DNA from: JBDKGV01 sp039798005
Lineage (GTDB): Bacteria; Fibrobacterota; Fibrobacteria; UBA5070
Reading direction: 5' to 3'
Assembly: GCA_039798005.1 (NCBI GenBank)
Contig: JBDKGV010000004.1
Coordinates: 1 to 36,195, forward strand
DNA: 36,195 bases
Shown here: one piece after another, positions 8,108-15,455 of the stretch
Numbering within the stretch: the first letter of the stretch is position 1
Layout of the letters: each line of letters begins with the position of its first letter
Program-made: the position numbers and the translations under genes
Notes under the pieces: generated by a model
Database searches by the model: none
The model's input: the letters and a program-made list of their open reading frames with translations, nothing else
Told to the model about the DNA's origin: nothing

Positions 8108-8137
8108 CCTGAGGAGCCGCAAGGCGTCTCGAAGGGT
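8108..8137. repeat. Dispersed element CCTGAGGAGCCGC...GCGTCTCGAAGG
   Basis: CCCTGAGGAGCCGC-aag-GCGTCTCGAAGGG has an inverted counterpart at 3802-3832 with nearly the same flanks and a slightly longer centre. Elements with this wording occur in intergenic regions of many GC-rich bacteria. The function is unknown. Confidence 0.55.
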
Positions 8138-8154
8138 GGACGGACGAAGTGCCG

Positions 8155-8187
8155 GGCCCGGTGACAGATTCTGTCATCGGGCCTTTT
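8155..8187 (+). terminator. Terminator after gpmI with the palindromic motif at its tip
   Basis: GGCCCG (8155-8160) pairs with CGGGCC (8178-8183), and inside it TGACAGA/TGTCA extends the stem with loop TTC. TTTTCGT follows. It separates convergent gpmI and eutC. The upper stem is the exact motif GACAGATTCTGTC. Confidence 0.75.
8163..8175. repeat. Palindromic motif GACA-N5-TGTC, copy 2
   Basis: GACAGATTCTGTC forms the upper stem of the gpmI terminator hairpin. Confidence 0.75.
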
Positions 8188-8194
8188 CGTCTCC

Positions 8195-8923
8195 TCAGGG
8201 CTTGAAGGCCACTCCGCTCAAGCCTTGGCGCAGCATGGCCGCGATCCATGAAGCCGCGGTGCGGGCCGCCTCTTCCGGCGGGATGCCGGTGGCGTGGATG
8301 TTGGACAGGAGGTTCCGGTCGGCATCCGACTTTCCCTCGCGCGGCTCGAAGCCCATGTAGATCGAGAGGCTCTCGGCCGTGGAGAGGCCGGGACGCTCGC
8401 CCACCAGGAGCGCCACCGCACGGGCTTGGCTCGCCGCGCCGAGCTCGTTCATCACGCCCACACGCGCGCCGTGCACGAAGACGGGACCGGCCACCGCGGT
8501 GATCCCCTCATCCCGCAGCGCGGCAAGCAGCGCCGGAACCAGTCGAGGGGCCTGGGCCTTGACGGCCGCCGAGGAGAGGCCGTCGCCCACGGCGACCAGC
8601 ACATCGCATCCGCGGACGGAACGGGAAAGCCAAGTCCGGTCGTCCGGACGCAACAGGCGGCCCAAGGCCGGTCGGAGCAGGTACTCGTCCCTGTCGTGTG
8701 CCTGCGTGCGCAGCTCCATGGTGCAGCCGAGCTGCCGGGGGAAGTCGGGATCCAAGGCCTCGCGCACGGCGTCGCAGGCCGCGGCATGGTCGGTCCGGAA
8801 GCTCAGGAGCGATGCGGTCGTGGGACGGACTCCGGCGCGGCCCACGCCGATGCGGGCGACCGTGCGTTCCTTGAGCTGGTGGGCTAGGCCGGATTGAGCA
8901 AAGCATCCAAGGACGGTGTCCAT
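8195..8923 (-). CDS. eutC: Ethanolamine ammonia-lyase, small (light) subunit
   Basis: This 242-residue protein is the light subunit of the adenosylcobalamin-dependent lyase that splits ethanolamine into acetaldehyde and ammonia. Family landmarks are RIGVGRAGVRP near the N-terminus, DVLVAVGDGLSSAA, GPVFVHGARVGVMNELGA, VALLVGERPGLSTAESLS and the Cys-poor C-terminal SDADRNLLSNIH. The start ATG at 8923 follows GGAGGAACC and overlaps the last 40 bp of eutB, so the two subunits are translated together. The longer reading upstream is a shadow of eutB. No eutA reactivase, eutT or shell-protein gene is nearby. Its stop faces the gpmI terminator. Confidence 0.95.
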   Translation of the reverse strand: MDTVLGCFAQSGLAHQLKERTVARIGVGRAGVRPTTASLLSFRTDHAAACDAVREALDPDFPRQLGCTMELRTQAHDRDEYLLRPALGRLLRPDDRTWLSRSVRGCDVLVAVGDGLSSAAVKAQAPRLVPALLAALRDEGITAVAGPVFVHGARVGVMNELGAASQARAVALLVGERPGLSTAESLSIYMGFEPREGKSDADRNLLSNIHATGIPPEEAARTAASWIAAMLRQGLSGVAFKP

Positions 8924-10296
8924 GGGTTCCTCCGGTTGGTATCGAAACGGGTGAGGTCGCCTGCGCTTGCGGTGAGACCTCCGCCGGCGAGGATGCCCTC
9001 GCGCTCCATCCACTCCTCGAAGGGACGGATGGGGCTGCGACCGAAGAGCTCGCGCTGCGCGGCGATGTCGTGGAAACTGGTGGTCTGGTAGTTGAGCATG
9101 ACGTCGTCTCCCATCGGGATTCCCATGAAGTAGGTGCACCCCGCTGCCGTGAGCAGGACGGCAAGGTTTTCGAGGTCGTTCTGGTCGGCGTCCATGTGGT
9201 TGGTATGGCACACGTCCACGCCCATCGGCAGGCCGTGGAGCTTGCCCATGAAGTGGTCCTCCAATCCCGCCCGGATCACTTGGCGTCCGTCGTAGAGGTA
9301 CTCGGGTCCGATGAAGCCCACCACCGTGTTCACTAGGAACGGCTTGTAGCGCCGCGCCAGTCCGTAGCAGCGGGCCTCCATGGTGAGCTGGTCGATGCCG
9401 TGGTGCGCTTCACTGGAAAGCTCCGAGCCTTGTCCGGTCTCGAAGTAGAGGACGTTCTCCCCGAGATCCCGACGCCCCGCCCGCACCGCTTCGGCACCTT
9501 CCGCCAGGAGCTTTGCCGTGATGCCAAACGACTCGCAGGCCTTCTGGCTGCCTGCGATGCTCTGGAACACCAGGTCGCACCGGCCTCCGCGCTGAAGAGC
9601 TTCGATTTGCGTGGTGACATGCGCCAGGATGCAGACCTGCGTGGGCACGCCCAGCTCGTCGTGGACATACGCGGAGATGCCGTCCATCACGCGCTTCACC
9701 GAAGCCACCGTGTCGTCAGCCGGATTGAGTCCGACCACCGCGTCGCCAACACCGAAGGAAAAACCGTCGCGCACGGAGGCCAGGATCCCGCCCAAGTCGT
9801 CGGTGGGGTGGTTGGGCTGGAGCCGCGAGGAAAGCGTACCCGGGCGTCCGATGGTGGTGCGGCAGGTCGCCTCGACCCTGATTTTAGCGGCCGCGGACAC
9901 GAGGTCGAGATTGGACATCAGGCGCGTCACGCCCGCGATCGCCTCGGAGGTGAGCCCGCGCCCCAGTCGAAGCATCTCCTCTCCATCGGATTCCAACAGG
10001 CGCTCGCGCAATTCGCCCAAGCTGACTCCGGCGACTTCGTCACGCACCACCGGGTCGAGGTCCTCCAGGATGATGCGCGTGACTTCATCCTTGGCCGGAT
10101 CGACGGCGGGCTCCTCCACGAAAGCGCCCACGGGTACTTCGGCAAGCAAGCTCTTGGCCGCCATCCGTTCGGTTGCAGTCTGGGCCGCGAGTCCCGCGAG
10201 GGAATCGCCCGCCTTGACCTCATTGGCCTTGGCCATCAGGTCGTGCAGTCCGTCGAAGGTGAAGCCGCGTCCGCGGACGGTGGTGGAGAGTCTCAT
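8884..10296 (-). CDS. eutB: Ethanolamine ammonia-lyase, large (heavy) subunit
   Basis: This 470-residue TIM-barrel subunit binds ethanolamine and, with EutC, adenosylcobalamin. Recognisable segments are GLAAQTATERMAAK, DEVTRIILEDLD, LQPNHPTDDLGGI, FGVGDAVVGLNP, YFETGQGSELSS, the cobalamin-side stretch LPMGVDVCHTNHMDADQND and GIPMGDDVMLNYQTTSFHD. Length is typical of the family. The ATG at 10296 begins MRLSTTVRGRGF, the usual EutB N-terminus; an upstream start would add an atypical tail. It is divergent from an APC permease and precedes eutC with a 40-bp overlap. No cobalamin riboswitch consensus is visible upstream. Confidence 0.96.
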   Translation of the reverse strand: MRLSTTVRGRGFTFDGLHDLMAKANEVKAGDSLAGLAAQTATERMAAKSLLAEVPVGAFVEEPAVDPAKDEVTRIILEDLDPVVRDEVAGVSLGELRERLLESDGEEMLRLGRGLTSEAIAGVTRLMSNLDLVSAAAKIRVEATCRTTIGRPGTLSSRLQPNHPTDDLGGILASVRDGFSFGVGDAVVGLNPADDTVASVKRVMDGISAYVHDELGVPTQVCILAHVTTQIEALQRGGRCDLVFQSIAGSQKACESFGITAKLLAEGAEAVRAGRRDLGENVLYFETGQGSELSSEAHHGIDQLTMEARCYGLARRYKPFLVNTVVGFIGPEYLYDGRQVIRAGLEDHFMGKLHGLPMGVDVCHTNHMDADQNDLENLAVLLTAAGCTYFMGIPMGDDVMLNYQTTSFHDIAAQRELFGRSPIRPFEEWMEREGILAGGGLTASAGDLTRFDTNRRNPWTPSLDALLNPA

Positions 10297-10535
10297 GATG
10301 ACAAGGTCGAAGCAAGAGGAGTGCCTGCACAGGGAGGGAAACCCAAACGCAACATCGCCGATGACGCATCGCGACAATTGTCAGACAAGCGGCATTCCCG
10401 ACGGGTTCTGTCATTTCGCGTTCATTTTTCAGGCGAGGGAGCATGCCGTGCGGACGGCGTGGCACTGCCGTTGCTTTGACAGGATCTGTCCAACTGGAAA
10501 TCGCGGCCCGTGCGGCCCGAGGCGGAGGATCGACC
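10297..10535. promoter_or_regulatory. Divergent control region between eutB and the permease
   Basis: This 239-bp spacer holds a cluster of related palindromes: GACAATTGTC (10373-10382), a one-mismatch GACGGGTTCTGTC (10400-10412), and the exact copy TTTGACAGGATCTGTCC (10475-10491) that includes a TTGACA -35-like hexamer reading toward the permease. No clear -10 follows at 17 bp. A shared regulator of eutBC and the permease binding here is plausible but unproven. Confidence 0.45.
10478..10490. repeat. Palindromic motif GACA-N5-TGTC, copy 3
   Basis: GACAGGATCTGTC lies in the eutB-permease spacer, 45 bp before the permease start. Confidence 0.7.
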
Positions 10536-11996
10536 ATGCCGAGCCAAGACAACGACGCGCTGCTTCTTGAGAAGATGGGCTACAAGCAGGAACTCACGCG
10601 GCGGATGGGGGGCTTCTCCAATTTCGCCATCTCCTTTTCGATCATCTGCATCCTGGCGGGCGGCATCACCGCCTTCCCCGCGGCCATCGGCGCGGGCGGC
10701 GGCATCTCGGTGGGATTGGGCTGGCCGGTCGGCGCCTTCTTCGCACTCATCGTCGCGGCCGGCATGGCGCAGATCGCCTCGGCCTACCCGACCGCCGGCG
10801 GCCTCTACCACTGGGGCTCGATCCTGGGCGGCAAGGGCTTCGGCTGGGGCACCGCCTGGTTCAACCTGCTGGGCCTGATCTTCGTGGTGGCCTCCATCAA
10901 CTTCGGCGTCTATGATCCGTTCTTCAAGACCTTCGTCGCCCCGCTGCTGGGCCTGGACCCGGCCACCTTCGGGAAGCTTCATCAGGTCGGGTTCTTGGCG
11001 GCGGTCACCTTCTCGCAGGCCTTCCTCAACGCCAAGCTCCCCAACCTCACCACCAAGCTCACCGACATGTCGGGCTATCTAATCTTTGCCATCGCGATCA
11101 CCCTGATCGCATCGCTTCTGATCTGGTCGCCCTCGCTCGAGCCCTCGCGCCTCTTCACCTTCACCAACCTCACCGGCGCCGAAGGGAGCTGGTGGCCGCG
11201 CAGCGAGAGCGCCCTCCTGGTCTTCCTCTCCGGCCTTCTGCTGACCATCTACACCATCACCGGCTTCGACGCCTCGGCCCACGCCTCGGAGGAGACCCGC
11301 GACGCCGCCCGTGTCGTGCCCAAGGGCATCCTCTCCTCGGTGTTCTGGTCGGCCCTCTTCGGCTTTGCCATGATCGCCACCTTCGTGATGGCCATGCCCG
11401 ACATGGGTGCGGCGGTGAAGTCGGGCTTCGGCTTCTTCGGGACCTTGCTTGCTCCGCTGCCCGCCGGGCTGCGCACCGTGTTGGGCCTGGGCATCTACGC
11501 GGTCAACTACCTGTGCGGTCTGGCGGCCCTCACCGCGACCTCCCGCATGATGTACGCCTTTGCCCGCGACGGCGGACTGCCCGCCTCCAACTGGCTCAAG
11601 GCCGTGGCTCCCGCCACCGGCACGCCCATCCGCGCCACCTGGATCTCGGCGACCCTGATCGTAGCGGCCACGCTCTACGGTGACGCGTTCCTGGTGCTCT
11701 CCACCGGCTGCGTGGTGCTCCTCTACATCTCCTACATCATGCCCACCGCCGCCGGCTTCTTCGCCGAGGGCAAGACCTGGACCGAGAAGGGTCCCTTCGA
11801 CCTCAAGGCCTTCTCCAAGCCCATCGCGATCCTCGCGGTGCTGGGCGGCGCGGTGCTTGCCTTCGTGGGCGTGCAGCCTCCCAACCAGAAGGTCCTCTAC
11901 CTGGTGGTCGGCCTTACCGCCCTGCTGCTTGTCTTCTGGTGGGGCTTCGGCGTGCGCAAGACCTTCGCTGGCCCTCCGGGAACGCTCAAGGACTGA
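10536..11996 (+). CDS. APC-superfamily amino acid/amine permease, probably for ethanolamine
   Basis: This 486-residue inner-membrane protein has about twelve hydrophobic helices. Its N-terminus (LEKMGYKQELTRRMGGFSNF, then ISFSIICILAGG) is typical of the ACT/GABA-choline branch of the APC superfamily, and FDASAHASEETRDAARVVPKG and the helix-8 segment SRMMYAFARDGGLP are standard landmarks. The start at 10536 follows GGCGGAGGATCGACC; the longer reading adds a non-hydrophobic tail. Divergent placement beside eutBC suggests that it imports ethanolamine or a related amine. Choline, GABA or another amino acid would fit the sequence equally well. Confidence 0.85.
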   Translation: MPSQDNDALLLEKMGYKQELTRRMGGFSNFAISFSIICILAGGITAFPAAIGAGGGISVGLGWPVGAFFALIVAAGMAQIASAYPTAGGLYHWGSILGGKGFGWGTAWFNLLGLIFVVASINFGVYDPFFKTFVAPLLGLDPATFGKLHQVGFLAAVTFSQAFLNAKLPNLTTKLTDMSGYLIFAIAITLIASLLIWSPSLEPSRLFTFTNLTGAEGSWWPRSESALLVFLSGLLLTIYTITGFDASAHASEETRDAARVVPKGILSSVFWSALFGFAMIATFVMAMPDMGAAVKSGFGFFGTLLAPLPAGLRTVLGLGIYAVNYLCGLAALTATSRMMYAFARDGGLPASNWLKAVAPATGTPIRATWISATLIVAATLYGDAFLVLSTGCVVLLYISYIMPTAAGFFAEGKTWTEKGPFDLKAFSKPIAILAVLGGAVLAFVGVQPPNQKVLYLVVGLTALLLVFWWGFGVRKTFAGPPGTLKD

Positions 11997-12020
11997 TCCG
12001 TCCTCGGGTCGTTTGGTTCG

Positions 12021-12110
12021 GGGCGCCTCCCGCTTCGCGGGCCGGGCTGCCTGCCAAGCCTCCACCTTCGGCGGGGGTCTTGGGCCGTTCGGCCGGCATC
12101 CCTGGCGCGC
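12021..12110 (+). repeat. Dispersed mosaic repeat, copy A
   Basis: The order of blocks is GGGCGCCTCC, CGGGCTGCCTGCCAAGCCTC, GGGGTCTTGGGCC and CGGCCGGCATCCCTGGCGCG. The same blocks in the same order recur at 28915-29000 and, inverted, at 17776-17910. All are intergenic, just after stop codons. Confidence 0.8.
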
Positions 12111-12194
12111 GTAGCGCGTCACTTGCCCGTTCCCCTCCCGATTCGGGAGGGGCCAGGGGAGGGTTGGAGCAAGCGAACGCGGTATCCCTGGCGC
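12111..12194 (+). repeat. Dispersed mosaic repeat, second module with hairpin
   Basis: Following copy A are GCGCGTCACTTGCC, the hairpin CCCCTCCCG-att-CGGGAGGGG (12132-12152), GCAAGCGAACGCG and a final GGTATCCCTGGCGC (12181-12194). The inverted equivalent lies at 17677-17776. With copy A it fills the spacer between the permease and metG; no gene is seen here. Confidence 0.65.
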
Positions 12195-12251
12195 TTGATC
12201 GCATCGGGAGGTCCTCTCCTCCCGGACTCGACAGCGGCTATCTTTGAGGTC

Positions 12252-14297
12252 ATGTCCAAGGCTTTCTACGCGACCACTCCGATCTACTACGTGAACGACG
12301 TGCCCCATATCGGGCATGCCTACACCTCCATCCTCGGGGACGTGCTGTGCCGCTTCCATCGCATGTGGGGCGAAGAGGTCTTCTTTCTGACCGGCACCGA
12401 CGAGCACGGACAGAAGGTGCAGGAGGCCGCGCAGAAGGCCGGACTCGAGCCGAAGGAGCATTGCGACAAGACTTCGGCCCGCTTCAAGGCGCTCGCGGAA
12501 CTGCTCGGACTCTCGAACGACCGCTTCATCCGCACGACAGATTCTGACCACATGAGCTTTGTGCAGTCCGTTCTGCAGGGGTTGTGGGACAAGGGCGAGA
12601 TCTACAAGGACTCGTACAAGGGTCTCTACAACGTGCGCGACGAGCGCTTCTACAGCGAGAACGACATCCGCGAAGGACGCGGCCCCGCCGAGGGCGAGCC
12701 GGTCGAGGAGGTCGAGGAGGTCAACTACTTCTTCAAGATGTCCGCCTACCAGGAGAAGCTCCTCAAGCACATCGAGGAGAATCCCGACTGGATCGTGCCG
12801 GACTACCGCAAGAACGAGGTGCTCGGGTTCCTGCGCCAGCCGCTGGGTGACCTGTGCATCTCCAGGCCCAAGCGCCGCCTGACCTGGGGCATCGAGCTCC
12901 CGTTCGACAAGGACTACGTGACCTACGTGTGGTTTGACGCGCTCCTCAATTATGTGAGCGGCGTGAATGACAAATCCCGTCAAAATGGCGAAGCATGGTG
13001 GCCGGCCTCGGTCCACCTGATCGGCAAGGACATCCTCACCACCCACGCCGTCTACTGGCCCTCCATGCTGATGGGCGCCGGAATCCCGCTCCCGAAGCAG
13101 ATCCTGGCCCACGGCTGGTGGATGGCCGACGGACAGAAAATGTCCAAGTCACTGGGCAACGTGGTCGACCCCTTCCAGGTGGTCGAGAAGTTCCAGGTGG
13201 TGGGCGGCAAGGACGCCTTCCGCTTCTTCCTGATGCGCGAGATGGTGGTGGGCGCCGACGGCTCCTACTCCGACGCCGCCTTGCAGGCCCGCGTCGACAC
13301 GGACTTGGCCAACGACGTGGGCAACGTGCTCTCACGTATTCGTAAGCAGGTGCAGACCGCGTTCGCCGGAAAGATCCCGGCCCGCCCCGCGACGCTGTCG
13401 CCGCGCGCCCAGTACCTGCGCGAGGCCGCCGACAACGCGCTCGAGCGCGTGCGCACCCTGGTCGAGGGCTACCGCGTGAGCGTGGCGCTCGAGGAGACCT
13501 TCGCCTACGCCAAGGCCATCAATCGCTACCTCGAGGACACCCAGCCTTGGCACCTCGCCAAGGATCCGGCCAAGCGCGACGAGCTGGCCGAAGTGCTCTC
13601 GGTGAGCGCCGAGGCCCTGCGTCTGCTGCTGACCCTGCTCTGGCCCGTGATTCCCACCAAGGCCGAGGAAGGCCTGGCCACGATGGGACTGGGAACACCC
13701 GTCCCCTCCGATCTCGCTTGGGGTGTGCTTGGCGGCGATGTCGAGTTCAAGGACGGACCGTCCCTGTTCCCGCGCCTGCAGACCAAGGTCGAGAAGCCCG
13801 CCGCCGCCCCGGTGGTAGAAGCTTCGCACGCCTTGGGTCGGGTGGACTTGCGCGTCGGACAGATTCTGTCCTGCGAGCCGCACCCCACCGCCGAGAAGCT
13901 GTGGGTACTCAAGGTGTCGCTGGGCACCGCCGGCGAGCGCCAAGTCTGTGCCGGTCTCAAGGAGCACTTCACCGCTGAGCAGCTCGTGGATCGCAAGGTG
14001 CTGCTGGTCGCGAACCTCAAGGCGGCGAAGCTGCGTGGCGTCGAGAGCCAGGGCATGGTGCTGGCCGCCGACAACGCTGACGGTACGGTCCACCTGATCG
14101 CGCCGGAAGGCAACCCCGGCGATCAGGCGACCCGCGAGGGCATCGTGTTCGTGCCGACCAAGTCCATCAAGCTCGACGACCTCGACGGATGCCCCCTGGA
14201 GATCCACGGGAACCAGCTCTGTCACGAGGGTGTCGCGCTCACGGCAGGCGGCTTGGCCGTGAACTGCCCCGCCGAGGAGGGCGCGAAGGTCCACTGA
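12252..14297 (+). CDS. metG: Methionyl-tRNA synthetase with C-terminal tRNA-binding domain
   Basis: This 681-residue class I synthetase charges tRNA-Met. The HIGH motif is PHIGHAYTS, the KMSKS loop is QKMSKSLGN, and LTGTDEHGQK and YVWFDALLNY are present. The connective-peptide region (RDERFYSENDI...) has no Cys cluster, so this is the zinc-free type. Residues from about 525 (ALGRVDLRVGQI...LRGVESQGMVLAA) form the OB-fold tRNA-binding/dimerisation domain, followed by an extra tail of about 55 residues. ATG 12252 is chosen because upstream codons translate the dispersed repeat; TATCTT lies 7 nt before it. One exact GACA-N5-TGTC palindrome and two one-mismatch copies lie inside the coding region. 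Confidence 0.97.
   Translation: MSKAFYATTPIYYVNDVPHIGHAYTSILGDVLCRFHRMWGEEVFFLTGTDEHGQKVQEAAQKAGLEPKEHCDKTSARFKALAELLGLSNDRFIRTTDSDHMSFVQSVLQGLWDKGEIYKDSYKGLYNVRDERFYSENDIREGRGPAEGEPVEEVEEVNYFFKMSAYQEKLLKHIEENPDWIVPDYRKNEVLGFLRQPLGDLCISRPKRRLTWGIELPFDKDYVTYVWFDALLNYVSGVNDKSRQNGEAWWPASVHLIGKDILTTHAVYWPSMLMGAGIPLPKQILAHGWWMADGQKMSKSLGNVVDPFQVVEKFQVVGGKDAFRFFLMREMVVGADGSYSDAALQARVDTDLANDVGNVLSRIRKQVQTAFAGKIPARPATLSPRAQYLREAADNALERVRTLVEGYRVSVALEETFAYAKAINRYLEDTQPWHLAKDPAKRDELAEVLSVSAEALRLLLTLLWPVIPTKAEEGLATMGLGTPVPSDLAWGVLGGDVEFKDGPSLFPRLQTKVEKPAAAPVVEASHALGRVDLRVGQILSCEPHPTAEKLWVLKVSLGTAGERQVCAGLKEHFTAEQLVDRKVLLVANLKAAKLRGVESQGMVLAADNADGTVHLIAPEGNPGDQATREGIVFVPTKSIKLDDLDGCPLEIHGNQLCHEGVALTAGGLAVNCPAEEGAKVH
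13858..13870. repeat. Palindromic motif GACA-N5-TGTC, copy 4
   Basis: GACAGATTCTGTC lies within metG, at the start of the tRNA-binding domain. Confidence 0.7.
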
Positions 14298-14393
14298 GAC
14301 GTTGCCGACGCGGACCGTTTGTCGAGAATAGATTATGGGTCATGGACTTCAGTACGGAGGGGGAGGAATGTCGCCAGTGCAAGATCGACTGAT

Positions 14394-15434
14394 TCAGCTC
14401 ATCCGGAACCAGCCGAACAGGCCGATCGCGACGAGGTTTCCCAGCAGGATTCCGACGATGATGCGTTCGCGGCCCGTGGTGTGGACGATGGTCTTTCCGT
14501 CGGCGACGGACTCGGTGGCCAAGTGCCGTTCGAGGCGTTCAACCAGACGCGAATCGCTTCCGTGCGTACGGGTCAAGGAGCCGCTGCGGGAACCGCTGCC
14601 AGGCAACCGGGAGGAATCGATCTGGTTCACGCGGGCGCGCAGCATCTCGCGAAGCTCCCGGGCGCTGCCCACACGCAACCGGGGCTCCTTGTCCAGGAGG
14701 CGTGACAGGATGTGTCGTGAGCCTTCGGGGATCTTGCCCAGGTCGGCGCCCAGGTGCAGGTGTCCATGGATGACCTGGGCGGTGCTGCCCCCGAACGGCG
14801 GGGCGCCGGTCATCAGCTGGTAGAGCACCACACCCAGCGAGTAGAGGTCGCAGCGAGGGTCGGGCTGGCTGGTGCGGGTGAAGAGCTCGGGCGCCATGTA
14901 GAGAGGGGTGCCCATCACGTTGCGATGGTCGGTGAGCGAGGAATCGGCAAGGGGGCGTGCAAGGCCAAGGTCGCTGAGCTTGAGCGTGCCGTCGGCTCCG
15001 ATCAGCACGTTGGCCGGCTTGATGTCGCGGTGCAGGATGCCCGCCTCGTGGGCGGCAACCAAGGCTCCAGCCAAGTGGAAGGCCATCAGGAGGGCGGTGC
15101 GCTCCGGGAAGGAGCCGCGGGCTCGCAGATAGGCGTCCAAGGTGGAGCCTTCCACGAGCTCCATGACAAGGCACGGGAACTCGCCGTCGTCCACGAAGTC
15201 CAGCACCCGGACGATGCCGGGATGGCTCAGGCGCGCGGCCATCTGGGCCTCGCGTCGCAGCCGCTCACGGTGCCGCGTCGGATCGGAGAGATCCAGGCTG
15301 CGGACCACCTTGACCGCCACGGGCAAATCAAGTGAAAGGTGGTGGCCTTTCCAGACCACCCCCATGGATCCTTGGCCGAGCGGTGCGATCAGACGGATGC
15401 GTCCGAGCACGTGGCCGGGAGTAAGAACAGTCAC
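14394..15434 (-). CDS. Membrane-tethered Hanks-type Ser/Thr protein kinase
   Basis: This 346-residue protein is a eukaryotic-like kinase with all core motifs: glycine loop GQGSMGVVWKG (20-30), catalytic Lys42 in VAVKVV, HRDIKPANVL with Asp137, SDLGLA (Asp155, DLG instead of DFG), GTPLYMAPE and DLYSLGVVLYQL. After the kinase domain a Ser/Arg-rich linker leads to one transmembrane helix near residues 320-340 (IIVGILLGNLVAIGLFGWF), leaving almost no extracellular part, so a ligand sensor is lacking. The start is a GTG preceded by AAGGAGG at good spacing, 21 bp after the amt stop, so the two genes form an operon. Its target is unknown; the ammonium transporter or nitrogen metabolism is a reasonable guess. 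Confidence 0.92.
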   Translation of the reverse strand: MTVLTPGHVLGRIRLIAPLGQGSMGVVWKGHHLSLDLPVAVKVVRSLDLSDPTRHRERLRREAQMAARLSHPGIVRVLDFVDDGEFPCLVMELVEGSTLDAYLRARGSFPERTALLMAFHLAGALVAAHEAGILHRDIKPANVLIGADGTLKLSDLGLARPLADSSLTDHRNVMGTPLYMAPELFTRTSQPDPRCDLYSLGVVLYQLMTGAPPFGGSTAQVIHGHLHLGADLGKIPEGSRHILSRLLDKEPRLRVGSARELREMLRARVNQIDSSRLPGSGSRSGSLTRTHGSDSRLVERLERHLATESVADGKTIVHTTGRERIIVGILLGNLVAIGLFGWFRMS

Positions 15435-15455
15435 CCTGCGCCTCCTTGAATCTTC

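Noticed and set aside
5585..8122. 845-codon open frame antisense to gpmI and the envelope gene
   Set aside because: The product is Val/Gly/His/Arg-rich without domain features, and the frame mirrors the codon bias of gpmI. It is a GC-driven shadow.
10297..10535. Cobalamin riboswitch before eutB
   Set aside because: No B12-box-like consensus was seen on the coding strand; the palindromes explain the visible structure better.
11079..13112. 677-codon open frame antisense to the permease and metG
   Set aside because: It runs through the dispersed repeat and mirrors two clear genes; composition is low-complexity Gly/Glu/His.
14341..14393. Short peptide MDFSTEGEECRQCKID between metG and the kinase gene
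   Set aside because: It is only 16 codons with a CxxC, lacks a promoter or clear ribosome binding site, and could easily be chance.
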